This document shows, in pieces, positions 43,421 through 52,189 of a DNA stretch of 64,000 bases; the stretch's first letter is position 1; every line of letters starts with the position of its first letter. The stretch is from Rothia mucilaginosa (GTDB taxonomy: Bacteria > Actinomycetota > Actinomycetes > Actinomycetales > Micrococcaceae): the NCBI RefSeq assembly GCF_019334805.1, contig NZ_CP079822.1:1736001-1800000 (forward strand), written 5' to 3'. The translations under genes and the position numbers were made by a program. The notes beneath the pieces are model-generated. The model did no database searches, was not told the origin of the DNA, and was given only the letters and a program-made list of their open reading frames with translations.

Positions 43421-43559
43421 GCTAAGCTTGGTACGGGAGCCGGATACAATCCCGGCATCCGCGCTACTTCCGTCAGGGTTACCTGGCGGTACGCAGCACA
43501 GCAGATACTGAACGTCTACAGCGCATGGGTTCACCCACACATGCGGCTGGCGACAGCAT

Positions 43560-43602
43560 AACGCCCCGCCCACCCGGTATTTCGGGTGGGCGGGGCGTTT
43601 TA
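43560..43602. terminator. bidirectional terminator tpx / azlC
   Basis: AACGCCCCGCCCACCC (43560-43575) pairs with GGGTGGGCGGGGCGTT (43584-43599), followed by TTT. Confidence 0.88.
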
Positions 43603-43614
43603 CTATATCCAGAC

Positions 43615-44529
43615 TTAGTGTGCGGAGGCGCCGGGATGACCGGGAGCGTCGGCTTTGGCAGGCTCCTCATCGGCGACCAGCATATGCTCCGGCAGGGTAC
43701 CGCGGCGCTTTGCAACCACAAAACGCGAGATAAGTAGCAGCATATACACCACCATCGAAATCAGTAGCATCGACTGCGGCGCCAACACCAAACCAACCAC
43801 TGCAGATACACCTGCAATAGCTGCGGTGGTACGGTCCTTTGAGCTCTGATAAGCATCGATGGCGAGCACCGCAAAGAGCGCCGTCATCACAAAATCCACG
43901 CCCTTGAGCTCGCTCAAGAAGCTTGCACCCAGCACATAGCCGAGCGTAGCGCTCGCTAGGACGCTCAGGTGCAGACCTGCATGAATCCACAGGATGCGGG
44001 AACCACGCAGCTTATGGCGGTCCGGTCCGGTGTTCAGCGCGTACGCCTCATCAATGAGGGTGTACACGGTGTAGAACTTCGCCAAACCACCACGCACACG
44101 CTCAATCGGGTACGACAGACCGTACATGAGGTGGCGGGAATTAATGAGCAGAGTCATCACGGCGATAGAGAACAGCGAGGCATGATTCGACATCATGTCA
44201 ATCAGCACGAACTCTACCGAACCGGCAAACACCAGTACCGGCAGCAGGGGAGCCACCCAGAACGGCAGATGGTAGCTGTGGACAAGCACACCCAAACCAA
44301 TACCGACAAAGAACAAACCCAGCATAATCACACCGGCGACGCGCATCGCCTCTGCGAAGCCGCTCTCTCGCGGTTGCTGAGAGCCTTGTGCATCGGGGGA
44401 GGCAGGCGCCTCCACCACGGGAAGCATACCGGTCAGCGGAAGAGCGGAGGCAATAACCTGCTCAACCTGTTGCTGGGTTGCCTGCTGAGACGCGGGCTGA
44501 GAAGAAGCAGAATTCTTAGAGATGCTCAT
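43615..44529 (-). CDS. azlC: AzlC-family branched-chain amino acid exporter subunit
   Basis: A 304-residue membrane protein. The AzlC hallmarks are FAGSVEFVLIDMMS, LINSRHLMYGLSYP, TVYTLIDEAYALNTGPD and GVDFVMTALFAVLAIDAYQ. Six to seven membrane segments follow a polar Gln-rich N-terminus. It forms a two-component branched-chain amino acid exporter with AzlD, encoded six bases upstream. Of the ATG pair at 44532/44529, the second is better spaced from AGGGGG. Confidence 0.88.
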   Translation of the reverse strand: MSISKNSASSQPASQQATQQQVEQVIASALPLTGMLPVVEAPASPDAQGSQQPRESGFAEAMRVAGVIMLGLFFVGIGLGVLVHSYHLPFWVAPLLPVLVFAGSVEFVLIDMMSNHASLFSIAVMTLLINSRHLMYGLSYPIERVRGGLAKFYTVYTLIDEAYALNTGPDRHKLRGSRILWIHAGLHLSVLASATLGYVLGASFLSELKGVDFVMTALFAVLAIDAYQSSKDRTTAAIAGVSAVVGLVLAPQSMLLISMVVYMLLLISRFVVAKRRGTLPEHMLVADEEPAKADAPGHPGASAH

Positions 44530-44538
44530 CATTACCCC

Positions 44539-44874
44539 CTAGAAAACCCAGTTAGCCAGCACAACGCAGGTGAGGGTACCCGCCACCATGCTCAGCACCA
44601 TATTCTTGCGCCACAGGTGCACCCCCACGGTCACCACCAGGCCCGCCAGGTACGGCGCCGCCGTAGCGAACGAGGAGTAATTAATTTTCGCCACCGCATA
44701 GATGGCAAGTAGCGCGACCGCGCCGAGCGGAATCCAGTGGCTGAGCGCATCCAATAGTTCGGAGCCAGCCAGAGCCTTTTTCAGACCGAAGGGGAGCAGA
44801 CGCAACAGAAAAGTAATGCCCGCAGCAACGAACACCGCAGCAAGAATATATCCGGTGGTTACTTCACTGTTCAT
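44539..44874 (-). CDS. azlD: AzlD-family branched-chain amino acid exporter subunit
   Basis: A 111-residue protein with four membrane segments. The AzlD opening TTGYILAAVFVAAGITFLLR and the motif LSHWIPLGAVALLAIYAV are present. It partners AzlC in exporting branched-chain amino acids. ATG 44874 is chosen because the upstream in-frame extension is not hydrophobic in the right pattern and lacks a ribosome site. Confidence 0.85.
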   Translation of the reverse strand: MNSEVTTGYILAAVFVAAGITFLLRLLPFGLKKALAGSELLDALSHWIPLGAVALLAIYAVAKINYSSFATAAPYLAGLVVTVGVHLWRKNMVLSMVAGTLTCVVLANWVF

Positions 44875-45347
44875 GAAGATTTTCTCTTTCTGCACCACAT
44901 AAAAAACCCGGAGGCGGTGTGGGGCAAGCCCTGAAAAGCATCCGCGAAAAAGGGTAGGGAGAGCCCAACCGAAGAGAGGCAGGGTGCTAAGTAGTGCGGT
45001 AGGTACGTGAGTTGATGAAAGCCGCGAAACGTGGAGGCGGAGGGCCGTTCCTCCTGCACGAGTTTTACGCAAGTTTTCTGCGCGGGTAGTTGCGCGCGTC
45101 AGTAGTTCTCGTGTGTTACCTCGGGTGATGCCGCTCCCGGTGCGGTGTTACTCCGGGGCGGCACAGCGTTCTGCGTCGCTAGTTTCCTTAGCGGTGTCTT
45201 TCATCTGAGTCATGGGGTACCTCAACCTCTGGGAGCCTCCGCGCAGGTTCACGCGGGAGGCATTATGCGAATCCTAGAAATAGAAAGAGGGGAGAGCAAA
45301 GCTCCACTCATCTATCCTAACCGGTTTTGAACACGTATGTAACGTTC
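44875..45347. other. intergenic region between azlD and the second azlC
   Basis: This 473-base gap is the leader of azlDC and the region downstream of the second azlC gene. It contains GC-rich hairpins, notably GCCTCCGCG/CGCGGGAGGC near 45235-45262. No T-box, known riboswitch or gene was recognised. Confidence 0.4.
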
Positions 45348-46241
45348 TTACCGCTGTGTGGAAGCGGGCGCATCAGCGGTAGCGGCGGTGGCTGGGCTCT
45401 CTGCTGTGGCGATTGGGCTCTCTGCGGCGCTTTCAGCTTCAGCCGCTACCTCATGCCCCGCACGATGCGGCAGAGTACCGCGGCGCTTCGCCACCGGAAA
45501 GCGCGCCAGCAGCAACACCACATACGACCCCAACGCCACCACCAGGAACGAGGACGGCGCAAAAATCAGCGCAACCGCAGCCGAAGCCGCGACAAAGAGC
45601 GCCGTCACACGATCCGGGTTAGCGCGGTAGCCGTCCATCGCAAGAACCGTGAAGATGGCCACCATCACGAAGTCCACGCCCTTCAGGCTGCTGAGGAAGC
45701 TCGCGCCCAGCACATACCCGAGGACTACGCTCAGAACCCACGACACGTAAATCAGCACGTTCACCCACAGAATGCGCGCCCCCGAACGCTCATTACGATC
45801 GGGACCGGAGTTGAGAGCAAACGCCTCATCGCAAAGAGTGTGAATCGCCAGAGCCTTAGCCCAGAAACCCTTCACATTGTGCAACGGGTAGGAAAGACCG
45901 TACACCAGATGGCGCGCATTCACCAGGAACACCGTCAACGCAATCGACGCTAGAGGCGCGCCACCGCTGACCATGCCCACCATCAAAAACTCCACCGAAC
46001 CGGCAAAAACTAGGGCAGATAGCAGCGGTGCAGTCCAGATCGGCAGGCCGTGCGCGTTGAGGATAATACCCAGACCCAAACCCAGCACAGCGATACCGAG
46101 CATCACCACGGAAGAATCTGCAACAGCCAAACGGAAATCATTCTGCGCGCCGGTGCCCTTAAGTCGAGTGCCCTGAAGCTTGGCGCTCTGAAGTCTCTCG
46201 CCCTGACGCTTAGCGCCCTGACGCTTGGGAGTCTGTGCCAT
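45348..46241 (-). CDS. second AzlC-family protein with repetitive basic N-terminus
   Basis: A 297-residue AzlC paralogue. Family segments include FAGSVEFLMVGMVS, LVNARHLVYGLSYP, TLCDEAFALNSGPD and GVDFVMVAIFTVLAMDGY. It has no azlD neighbour of its own, so it may use the AzlD encoded at 44539. The first 30 residues are a Lys/Gln/Gly-rich repeat (AKRQGERLQSAKLQGTRL) encoded by imperfect 15-bp tandem units. ATG 46241 has AGGAA ahead. The C-terminal 45 residues are Ala/Glu/Pro-rich and disordered. Confidence 0.85.
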   Translation of the reverse strand: MAQTPKRQGAKRQGERLQSAKLQGTRLKGTGAQNDFRLAVADSSVVMLGIAVLGLGLGIILNAHGLPIWTAPLLSALVFAGSVEFLMVGMVSGGAPLASIALTVFLVNARHLVYGLSYPLHNVKGFWAKALAIHTLCDEAFALNSGPDRNERSGARILWVNVLIYVSWVLSVVLGYVLGASFLSSLKGVDFVMVAIFTVLAMDGYRANPDRVTALFVAASAAVALIFAPSSFLVVALGSYVVLLLARFPVAKRRGTLPHRAGHEVAAEAESAAESPIATAESPATAATADAPASTQR

Positions 46242-46466
46242 AAGTGGGTTCCTCGTATGCGTTACGTTCTGCGAAATGCCTCGTCTGCCTGTGCGCGGGT
46301 CAAGATAACGCCCGCCGCGGCTTTCCAGTGTATAGGAGCAAGCGGTTGACCGAGGAGAAAAAGAGTCCGGGAATAAAATATGAGAAACACGCTTATAGTG
46401 AATGACACTAAACAACGCGGCGCTGAATAACCTAGCGACCGCGCAGACAACCCGAAAGGAACCTCA

Positions 46467-46979
46467 ATGGCTGAACAGAACAACGCTGAGCAGAACAACA
46501 CCGTGCAGACCGCAGAAGAGCAGAAGAAGGTGTACTCGCGCCAGCAGGAACGCCGCGAACTCGAAAACTACCGTCAGACCAAAATCGAGCGCATCGACCG
46601 CCTGCGCTACCGTGCCTACGGTGCCAACGGCGCAACCCTCGACTTCGGTGTGGGTGAGGGCCTGCTGACCCCCGTCGAGCTGCTACTCGCCGCTATTGCC
46701 GGTTGCTCCTCCGTGGATGTGGACGCGGGTACCTCCCGCCGCTCCACCCCGGAGGTGTTCGAGGTTCTCGCCTCGGCGCTGAAGCAGACCGAAGACGGCG
46801 CGGTGCGCCTCGACGACGTTGAGGTGGACTTTGATGTGCGATTCCCCGAGGACGAGCAGGGCGCCAAGGCTCAGAAGATGGTGGACCGTCTGATTCAGCT
46901 CAGCGAGCAGAAGGACTGCACCGTTTCCCGTACTGTGGAGCACCCCACGAACGTTTCGTTCCACAACCTGGCTGACTAA
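46467..46979 (+). CDS. OsmC-family peroxiredoxin-like protein
   Basis: A 170-residue OsmC/Ohr-superfamily protein. The catalytic cysteines are C80 in LLLAAIAGCSSVDV and C151 in KDCTVSRTVEHP. The first 30 residues are polar and Gln-rich and not part of the domain. OsmC proteins reduce organic hydroperoxides with dithiol partners. ATG 46467 has AAAGGAACCTCA ahead. A strong terminator follows at 47025. Confidence 0.85.
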   Translation: MAEQNNAEQNNTVQTAEEQKKVYSRQQERRELENYRQTKIERIDRLRYRAYGANGATLDFGVGEGLLTPVELLLAAIAGCSSVDVDAGTSRRSTPEVFEVLASALKQTEDGAVRLDDVEVDFDVRFPEDEQGAKAQKMVDRLIQLSEQKDCTVSRTVEHPTNVSFHNLAD

Positions 46980-47024
46980 AGCCGGGTGAGCTAAATAAAC
47001 TGGGCGAACTCGCCTGATATGGGG

Positions 47025-47067
47025 CCCTCCCGTACCGCTTGTGATGAGGCGGTACGGGAGGGTTTTT
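47025..47067 (+). terminator. terminator after the OsmC gene
   Basis: A perfect 14-bp stem (47025-47038 with 47049-47062) followed by TTTTT. Confidence 0.9.
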
Positions 47068-47116
47068 CTGTGTTTTTGTGGTTTTGGGTGGAAAAGAGCC
47101 TGAAAAGCGAGTAGGA

Positions 47117-47152
47117 TTGACCCTCAGATTAGAAAAACTTACGGTACGTAAG
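47117..47152 (+). promoter_or_regulatory. promoter and overlapping operator upstream of lysP
   Basis: TTGACC (47117-47122), a 17-base spacer and TACGGT (47140-47145). The inverted repeat CTTACG-GTA-CGTAAG (47138-47152) overlaps the -10, which is the arrangement of a repressor site. The regulator is not in the window. Confidence 0.5.
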
Positions 47153-47287
47153 AAATCCTTATGATTGAAGAATTTCTTGACCGCAGGCCAAACCTTCGGC
47201 GGCACCACGCACAGCAAGACTAGACTGGACACCAGACTAGACCGCTAGCAAACGCACGAAGCAATAGCCTCAGAAAGAAGACCTGAC

Positions 47288-48781
47288 ATGGCACAGCCTA
47301 CAGAGACTTCCGGCGCTGCATCGGAAGCCACCCCCGCAGAAGGTGCACTGAAGCGAGGCCTCTCCGCCCGCCACATGCAGATGATCGCAATCGGCGGCGC
47401 AATCGGCACCGGCCTCTTCGTCGCCTCCGGCAAGACCATCTCCACCGCAGGCCCCGGCGGCGCAATCCTCGCCTACGCCCTCATCGGCATCATGGTGCTC
47501 TTCCTCATGCAGTCCCTCGGCGAGATGGCCGCGCACCTGCCCGTCCCCGGCGCATTCCAGACCTACGCGGCACGCTACGTGTCCCCGTCCTTCGGCTTCG
47601 CCATGGGCTGGAACTACTGGTTCAACTGGGCGATTACCGTCGCCGCCGAACTCGTCGCCGTCGGCGAGGTGATGAGGTACTGGTTCCCGGACATCCCATC
47701 CTGGGTATGGGCGGCAGGATTCCTCGTGCTGCTGACCGGTATCAACGCCCTCTCGGCACGCTCCTACGGTGAAAGCGAATTCTGGCTCGCCACCATCAAG
47801 GTCGTCACCGTGGTCGTCTTCCTCATCGCGGGTATCGCCATGATCTTCGGCATCCTGGGTGGTAGCTCCCCGGGCGTCTCCAACTGGACTGTCGGTGAGG
47901 CACCCTTCGTCGGCGGCGCACCCGCCGTGCTCGCAATCTTCATGGTTGCAGGCTTCTCCTTCCAGGGCACCGAAATGATCGGTGTGGCTGCCGGCGAATC
48001 CGAGAACCCCCGCCGCGACGTGCCCCGCGCACTGACCAGCGTATTCTGGCGCATCATGCTCTTCTACATCGGCGCGATGGTCGTCATCGGCTTCCTGATT
48101 CCTTACTCCGACCCGAACCTGCTCACCGCAGCGGACGGCAACATCAACATCTCCCCGTTCACCCTCATCTTCGAGCGTGCGGGCATCGCCTTCGCGGCAG
48201 CTATTATGAACGCCGTGATCCTCTCCGCAGTGCTCTCTGCAGGTAACTCGGGCCTGTACGTTTCGGCTCGTATGCTCTTCGCACTCGCCCAGGAGGGTAA
48301 GGCACCGAAGATGTTCACCCACATCAACTCCGGCGGCGTGCCCATGAACGCGCTGCTGGCAACCGCGGCTATCGGTGCAATCGGCTTCATCGCCGCGCTG
48401 CTCTCGCCGGATGGCGCGTACCTGTGGCTGGTGAACGTGTCTGGCCTGGCTGGCTTCATCACCTGGGTGGGTATCGCCGTGGCTCACTACCGTTTCCGCC
48501 GCGCATACCTGAAGCAGGGCCACAGCCTGAAGGACCTGCCCTACGTGGCGCCGTTCTTCCCCGCGGGCCCGATTATCGCCTTCCTCATGTGCCTGGTCGT
48601 TATTGGTGGCCAGAACTACGAGGCGTTCCTGAGCGGTGACTGGGCTGGCGTGCTCAGCTCCTACATTGGTCTGCCCGTGATTATCGCGGTCTGGCTGGTG
48701 CACCGCGTGGTCACTCGTGACCGCATCATTCCGCTGGAGCAGATTGACGTGAGCGGCATTGAGGTTAAGGCTTCGAAGTAA
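47288..48781 (+). CDS. lysP: lysine-specific amino acid permease, LysP-like
   Basis: A 497-residue APC-superfamily transporter with about 12 membrane segments. The N-terminal part matches the LysP pattern: LSARHMQMIAIGGAIGTGLF, SLGEMAAHLPVPGAFQTYAA and FGFAMGWNYWFNWAITVAAE. It should import lysine by proton symport; related permeases for other amino acids are possible. The terminator at 48839 is shared with the convergent surface protein gene. Confidence 0.85.
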   Translation: MAQPTETSGAASEATPAEGALKRGLSARHMQMIAIGGAIGTGLFVASGKTISTAGPGGAILAYALIGIMVLFLMQSLGEMAAHLPVPGAFQTYAARYVSPSFGFAMGWNYWFNWAITVAAELVAVGEVMRYWFPDIPSWVWAAGFLVLLTGINALSARSYGESEFWLATIKVVTVVVFLIAGIAMIFGILGGSSPGVSNWTVGEAPFVGGAPAVLAIFMVAGFSFQGTEMIGVAAGESENPRRDVPRALTSVFWRIMLFYIGAMVVIGFLIPYSDPNLLTAADGNINISPFTLIFERAGIAFAAAIMNAVILSAVLSAGNSGLYVSARMLFALAQEGKAPKMFTHINSGGVPMNALLATAAIGAIGFIAALLSPDGAYLWLVNVSGLAGFITWVGIAVAHYRFRRAYLKQGHSLKDLPYVAPFFPAGPIIAFLMCLVVIGGQNYEAFLSGDWAGVLSSYIGLPVIIAVWLVHRVVTRDRIIPLEQIDVSGIEVKASK

Positions 48782-48838
48782 CGCGAACGCCAGCTGAAAA
48801 CGCCTGCGACAGCTGATTGAATGAGCTGATACGTAAAG

Positions 48839-48879
48839 AGCCGCCGGTTCCCCTGATGAGGGGAGCCGGCGGCTTTTTG
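48839..48879. terminator. bidirectional terminator lysP / surface protein
   Basis: A 15-bp stem (48839-48853 with 48860-48874) with an A run ahead and TTTTT after. Confidence 0.88.
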
Positions 48880-48931
48880 CTATCCGCAGTTTATTCCGGA
48901 CGGGTGAACTGGGCTGTATGCCCTGCAGCTC

Positions 48932-50632
48932 TTAGGAGCTGCGGCGCGAGCGCAGAACGCTCAAACCCAGACCCGCACAGATCGCGGCAACACCAATGCC
49001 AACAATCACGCCAACACTGGATGCACCGGTGCTCGCCAGGGTGGCCTTCTTGGGGCTGCTCTCCTGAGCCAGATGATCCTTAGCGAGGCTGTCCTTTGCC
49101 AGGTTGTCCTTAGCCGATTGGGCGGCGGTCACCGGAGCCTCCTGAGCGGGATTGCTCTGAGCGGGCTTACTCTTGGGATGCGCCACGGTCGCATCCTCCA
49201 GCTTGTCAGCGTTGGGGGTCTTATCGGCAACCGGTGCCGGAGCGGCCGTTGCCTCCGGCAGTGCCGGGACGGTGGGTGCATCGGTCGGGTTTACGCCAAT
49301 GGTTGCTTCCGGCAACGCGGGAACCGTGGGTGCATCCGTCGGGTTTACGCCAACGGTTGCTTCCGGCAGCGCGGGAACCGTCGGAGCGTCAGTGGGGTTT
49401 ACGCCAATGGTTGCTTCGGGCAGGGGTGCCACGGTGGGTGCTTCAGTGGGGTTTACGCCGATAGTTGCTTCCGGTAGGGGTGCCACGGTGGGCGCGTCAG
49501 TGGGGTTTACGCCAATGGTTGCCTCGGGCAGGGGAGCTACGGTGGGCGCGTCAGTGGGGTTCACGCCAACGGTTGCCTCAGGCAGAGGCGCTACGGTGGG
49601 CGCGTCGGTCGGGTTTACACCAATGGTTGCCTCGGGCAGGGGCGCTACGGTGGGTGCATCGGTCGGGTTCACGCCAACGGTTGCTTCCGGCAGGGGTGCC
49701 ACGGTGGGTGCGTCAGTGGGGTTCACGCCGATGGTTGCCTCAGGCAGAGGAGCCACCGTCGGAGCATAGGTCGGAACCGCAGACACCACAGGCTCCTGCG
49801 CGAAAAGCTCAAGAGGCTTCTGAGCATCAAACGAGCCGTACTCGGCACCCTCAACGCCAGCCGCCATAGTGCCCGCAATGTACTTGTGAGAGGTATTCAG
49901 CGTCGCCGCAATATCCGCCGGGACCTTCACCTCCGTCTCAAAAGCACCGTTGTGAATCTGCGAAGCAGGTACGGTCACCTCAGCCACGAAGCGCATACCC
50001 GTCTGGGGAAAACGACCGGGAACCCACACATTCGTATCAGACACCACCACGCGCACACCGTGCGGGGTCGCCTCACCGGTGTAGCCGGTACCGCGCACCT
50101 TCAACACAGTCTCACCCTTGGTGTTCAAGCGCGGCGAATCCACCTGAAGAACCGGTGCGGCGCTATCTTTCACAACGTCCATGCGTAGCACCTGGCCGCC
50201 CGAATAATGGCCATCAACGGCGATATTGGCGACGAAGCTGTAGTTCTTCGCCGGGTCAATCAATTCTCCAGGAACGTAGTGGGTCGCAGTAGCTGTACCA
50301 TCCTTGAACGGGCCCGCAACGTGCACCGTCTGGATCGGGTTCAGGAACGGGAAACCCCTATGGTTTGCCTCATGCAAAGCCGGGGAAAAAGCAGTGGTTT
50401 TCGCGGGCAGCTTCGTCGCCTTGAGCGTAATCTTGTTCAGACGCAGGGCGGTCTTCAGCTCACGGGTATTGGTCTCAACCTTGTAGTTGTAGACCGTAAT
50501 AACCGGCGGATTCACCGGATCCGGGGTATTAGCCGCCGCAACAGAAGGCAGAGCGCACAGGCTCAACGACGCGGCAAGAAGAACAGAAGCGCCAGCGCTA
50601 CCGTAGCGGCGGGAACGAGAAGAGTTAGCCAT
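48932..50632 (-). CDS. repeat-rich sortase-anchored surface protein
   Basis: A 566-residue exported protein. The signal peptide ends near SVAAANTP. The unique N-terminal domain (about 35-270) contains NKITLKATKLPAKTTAF and WVPGRFPQTGMRFVAEVTVP. About ten 18-residue repeats of the form APTVAPLPEATIGVNPTD follow (about 285-460), then a Lys/Ala/Ser linker. The C-terminal anchor is LASTG (532-536) plus a hydrophobic stretch and RSRRSS, the sortase signal layout. The start at the ATG pair 50635/50632 follows GAAGGAA. It is a candidate adhesin or cell-wall spacer. No sortase gene is nearby. Confidence 0.82.
   Translation of the reverse strand: MANSSRSRRYGSAGASVLLAASLSLCALPSVAAANTPDPVNPPVITVYNYKVETNTRELKTALRLNKITLKATKLPAKTTAFSPALHEANHRGFPFLNPIQTVHVAGPFKDGTATATHYVPGELIDPAKNYSFVANIAVDGHYSGGQVLRMDVVKDSAAPVLQVDSPRLNTKGETVLKVRGTGYTGEATPHGVRVVVSDTNVWVPGRFPQTGMRFVAEVTVPASQIHNGAFETEVKVPADIAATLNTSHKYIAGTMAAGVEGAEYGSFDAQKPLELFAQEPVVSAVPTYAPTVAPLPEATIGVNPTDAPTVAPLPEATVGVNPTDAPTVAPLPEATIGVNPTDAPTVAPLPEATVGVNPTDAPTVAPLPEATIGVNPTDAPTVAPLPEATIGVNPTEAPTVAPLPEATIGVNPTDAPTVPALPEATVGVNPTDAPTVPALPEATIGVNPTDAPTVPALPEATAAPAPVADKTPNADKLEDATVAHPKSKPAQSNPAQEAPVTAAQSAKDNLAKDSLAKDHLAQESSPKKATLASTGASSVGVIVGIGVAAICAGLGLSVLRSRRSS
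49249..49771 (-). repeat. 54-bp coding tandem repeat array
   Basis: About ten units of 54 bases each encode the 18-residue surface-protein repeat. Units differ mainly at I/V and at VAPLP versus VPALP. The array is coding and is not a CRISPR. Confidence 0.88.
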
Positions 50633-50886
50633 CATGAAGTTCCTTCTACATGAGTGATTGAGTGATCCGCACTCTTCCTGTATCACGCTAAGTCGAGTGC
50701 GTATACGGTACCGCGACATCGCGGTTAAATACACGGTAACACGCGCCTAAACGCATGAACCGGACATAAGATAACTCGCCGAAATATTACGTAAAACCAA
50801 TGCCTACAGGGCGCACAATAGGGTGGAATAATAAGACAAATACGCACTGTGCCGGGTGGAGGATACGGAAATGCTAGGGTAGAAAG

Positions 50887-51411
50887 ATGCCCATGCAGAA
50901 GAACCCGCAGAACCGAGTAGAAGCAGCCCCGCCCGCCGAGCACAGTGCTACTGAGCACAGCGCCATCGACAGCGCGCACCGCGTCGTGAATGTGTGCGCT
51001 GTAGCAATCCGCAACCGGGACGGCCTCGTACTCACCGTACGCAAGCAGGGTAGCGACGGGTTCATGATGCCCGGCGGCAAACCCGAACCGGGGGAGACCC
51101 CGCTACAGACCGCCTGCCGCGAAGTGAACGAAGAAATCGGGCTCACCCCCGACCCCGCCCGGATGCACCATCGTGGACTCCTGGAGGCAGCGGCGCTGAA
51201 CGAGGCGGGCTTTACGGTACGCGCCGAAACCTATGAATACGCACCCACCGACGAGCAGCACGAACAGCTGGCTATGCTGGTGCCGCAGGCAGAAATCGCT
51301 GAGCTACGCTGGGTCAACCCCGACATGAGCAGCCCCTCCGATTCTGTAGCGCAGGCACCGCTGAATACCGAGCAGATTTTCCCGCTGCTGGCGCGCACCC
51401 CGCTACCGTAA
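50887..51411 (+). CDS. Nudix hydrolase
   Basis: A 174-residue Nudix protein. The box is complete at about 64-86: GKPEPGETPLQTACREVNEE. The first 30 residues are variable. The substrate is unknown. The ATG at 50887 follows an extended -10 (TGCTAGGGT ending at 50880), which would make the message leaderless. It precedes the LOG gene by 148 bases. Confidence 0.82.
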   Translation: MPMQKNPQNRVEAAPPAEHSATEHSAIDSAHRVVNVCAVAIRNRDGLVLTVRKQGSDGFMMPGGKPEPGETPLQTACREVNEEIGLTPDPARMHHRGLLEAAALNEAGFTVRAETYEYAPTDEQHEQLAMLVPQAEIAELRWVNPDMSSPSDSVAQAPLNTEQIFPLLARTPLP

Positions 51412-51559
51412 TCACCGTGCCTAACGTGCCCCTGAACTGGCGGGCGGCACACATGAGGTACACAGGTGCATCCGGTACCCTCAACACAACAACATCTATC
51501 GCGCGGTAGAACGCATAGAGGCGCTCCACCCCGAAACCCCATACACCCCAAGGAGAACC

Positions 51560-52147
51560 ATGAAGAAGACCAACTACAACCTTGCCGTCTACTGCGGTGC
51601 ACGCTCCGGCAACGACCCGCTCTTCACCACCCGCGCCCAGGAGCTCGGCACCCTCTGCGCCCAGAACAATATTGGCGTGGTGTACGGTGGCGGCCGCACC
51701 GGCCTCATGGGCACCGTCGCGGGCGCAACCCTGGACGCCGGCGGCGTGGTCTACGGCGTGGTCACCCACAAGCTGGTCGGGCTGGAGGGCGTGTACCCCG
51801 GCCAGACCACCCTCGAAATTGTGGACACCATGCACCAGCGCAAAATCGCCATGATCGACAAGGCTGACGCGTTCGTCGCCATGCCCGGCGGCCCCGGAAC
51901 CCTCGAAGAGTTCTTTGAAGTTTTCAGCTGGCAGTTCCTCGATATTCACTCTAAGCCGGTCGCCCTGCTGAACGTCAACGGCTACTGGGATAAGCTCATC
52001 GACGCCATGCACTACATGGCGTCCACCGGTCTGCTCAACGAACGCTACCTGGACGAGCTCATCATCGTCACTACCCCCGAGGAGCTGCTGGATGCGCTCG
52101 CCAAGGACCTAGAGCGCCGCGCCGCCGAAAAGAATGCCGCTGAATAA
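51560..52147 (+). CDS. LOG-family cytokinin-type phosphoribohydrolase
   Basis: A 195-residue Rossmann-fold protein. The catalytic signature PGGPGTLEE (109-117) and MHQRK (91-95) are both present, together with VVYGGGRTGLMG near 40-51. The family removes ribose-5-phosphate from N6-modified AMP; many bacterial members have unknown substrates. ATG 51560 follows CAAGGAGAACC. It lies 42 bases before pcp. Confidence 0.88.
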   Translation: MKKTNYNLAVYCGARSGNDPLFTTRAQELGTLCAQNNIGVVYGGGRTGLMGTVAGATLDAGGVVYGVVTHKLVGLEGVYPGQTTLEIVDTMHQRKIAMIDKADAFVAMPGGPGTLEEFFEVFSWQFLDIHSKPVALLNVNGYWDKLIDAMHYMASTGLLNERYLDELIIVTTPEELLDALAKDLERRAAEKNAAE

Positions 52148-52189
52148 AACCAATACTGCATAAAACCAACGCAGAAAACGAGATTGACT

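Noticed and set aside
44875-45072. Leader peptide or longer azlD start
   Set aside because: The in-frame extension lacks a ribosome site and is not rich in branched-chain codons, so an attenuator was not claimed.
45145-45330. 61-codon ORF upstream of the second azlC
   Set aside because: No ribosome site, domain or conserved pattern.
47270-48703. Minus-strand frame opposite lysP
   Set aside because: Highly biased His/Glu/Gly composition with no match; lysP on the plus strand is clear.
49249-49771. CRISPR-like regular repeats
   Set aside because: The 54-bp units are contiguous, code for protein repeats in frame and have no spacers or cas genes.
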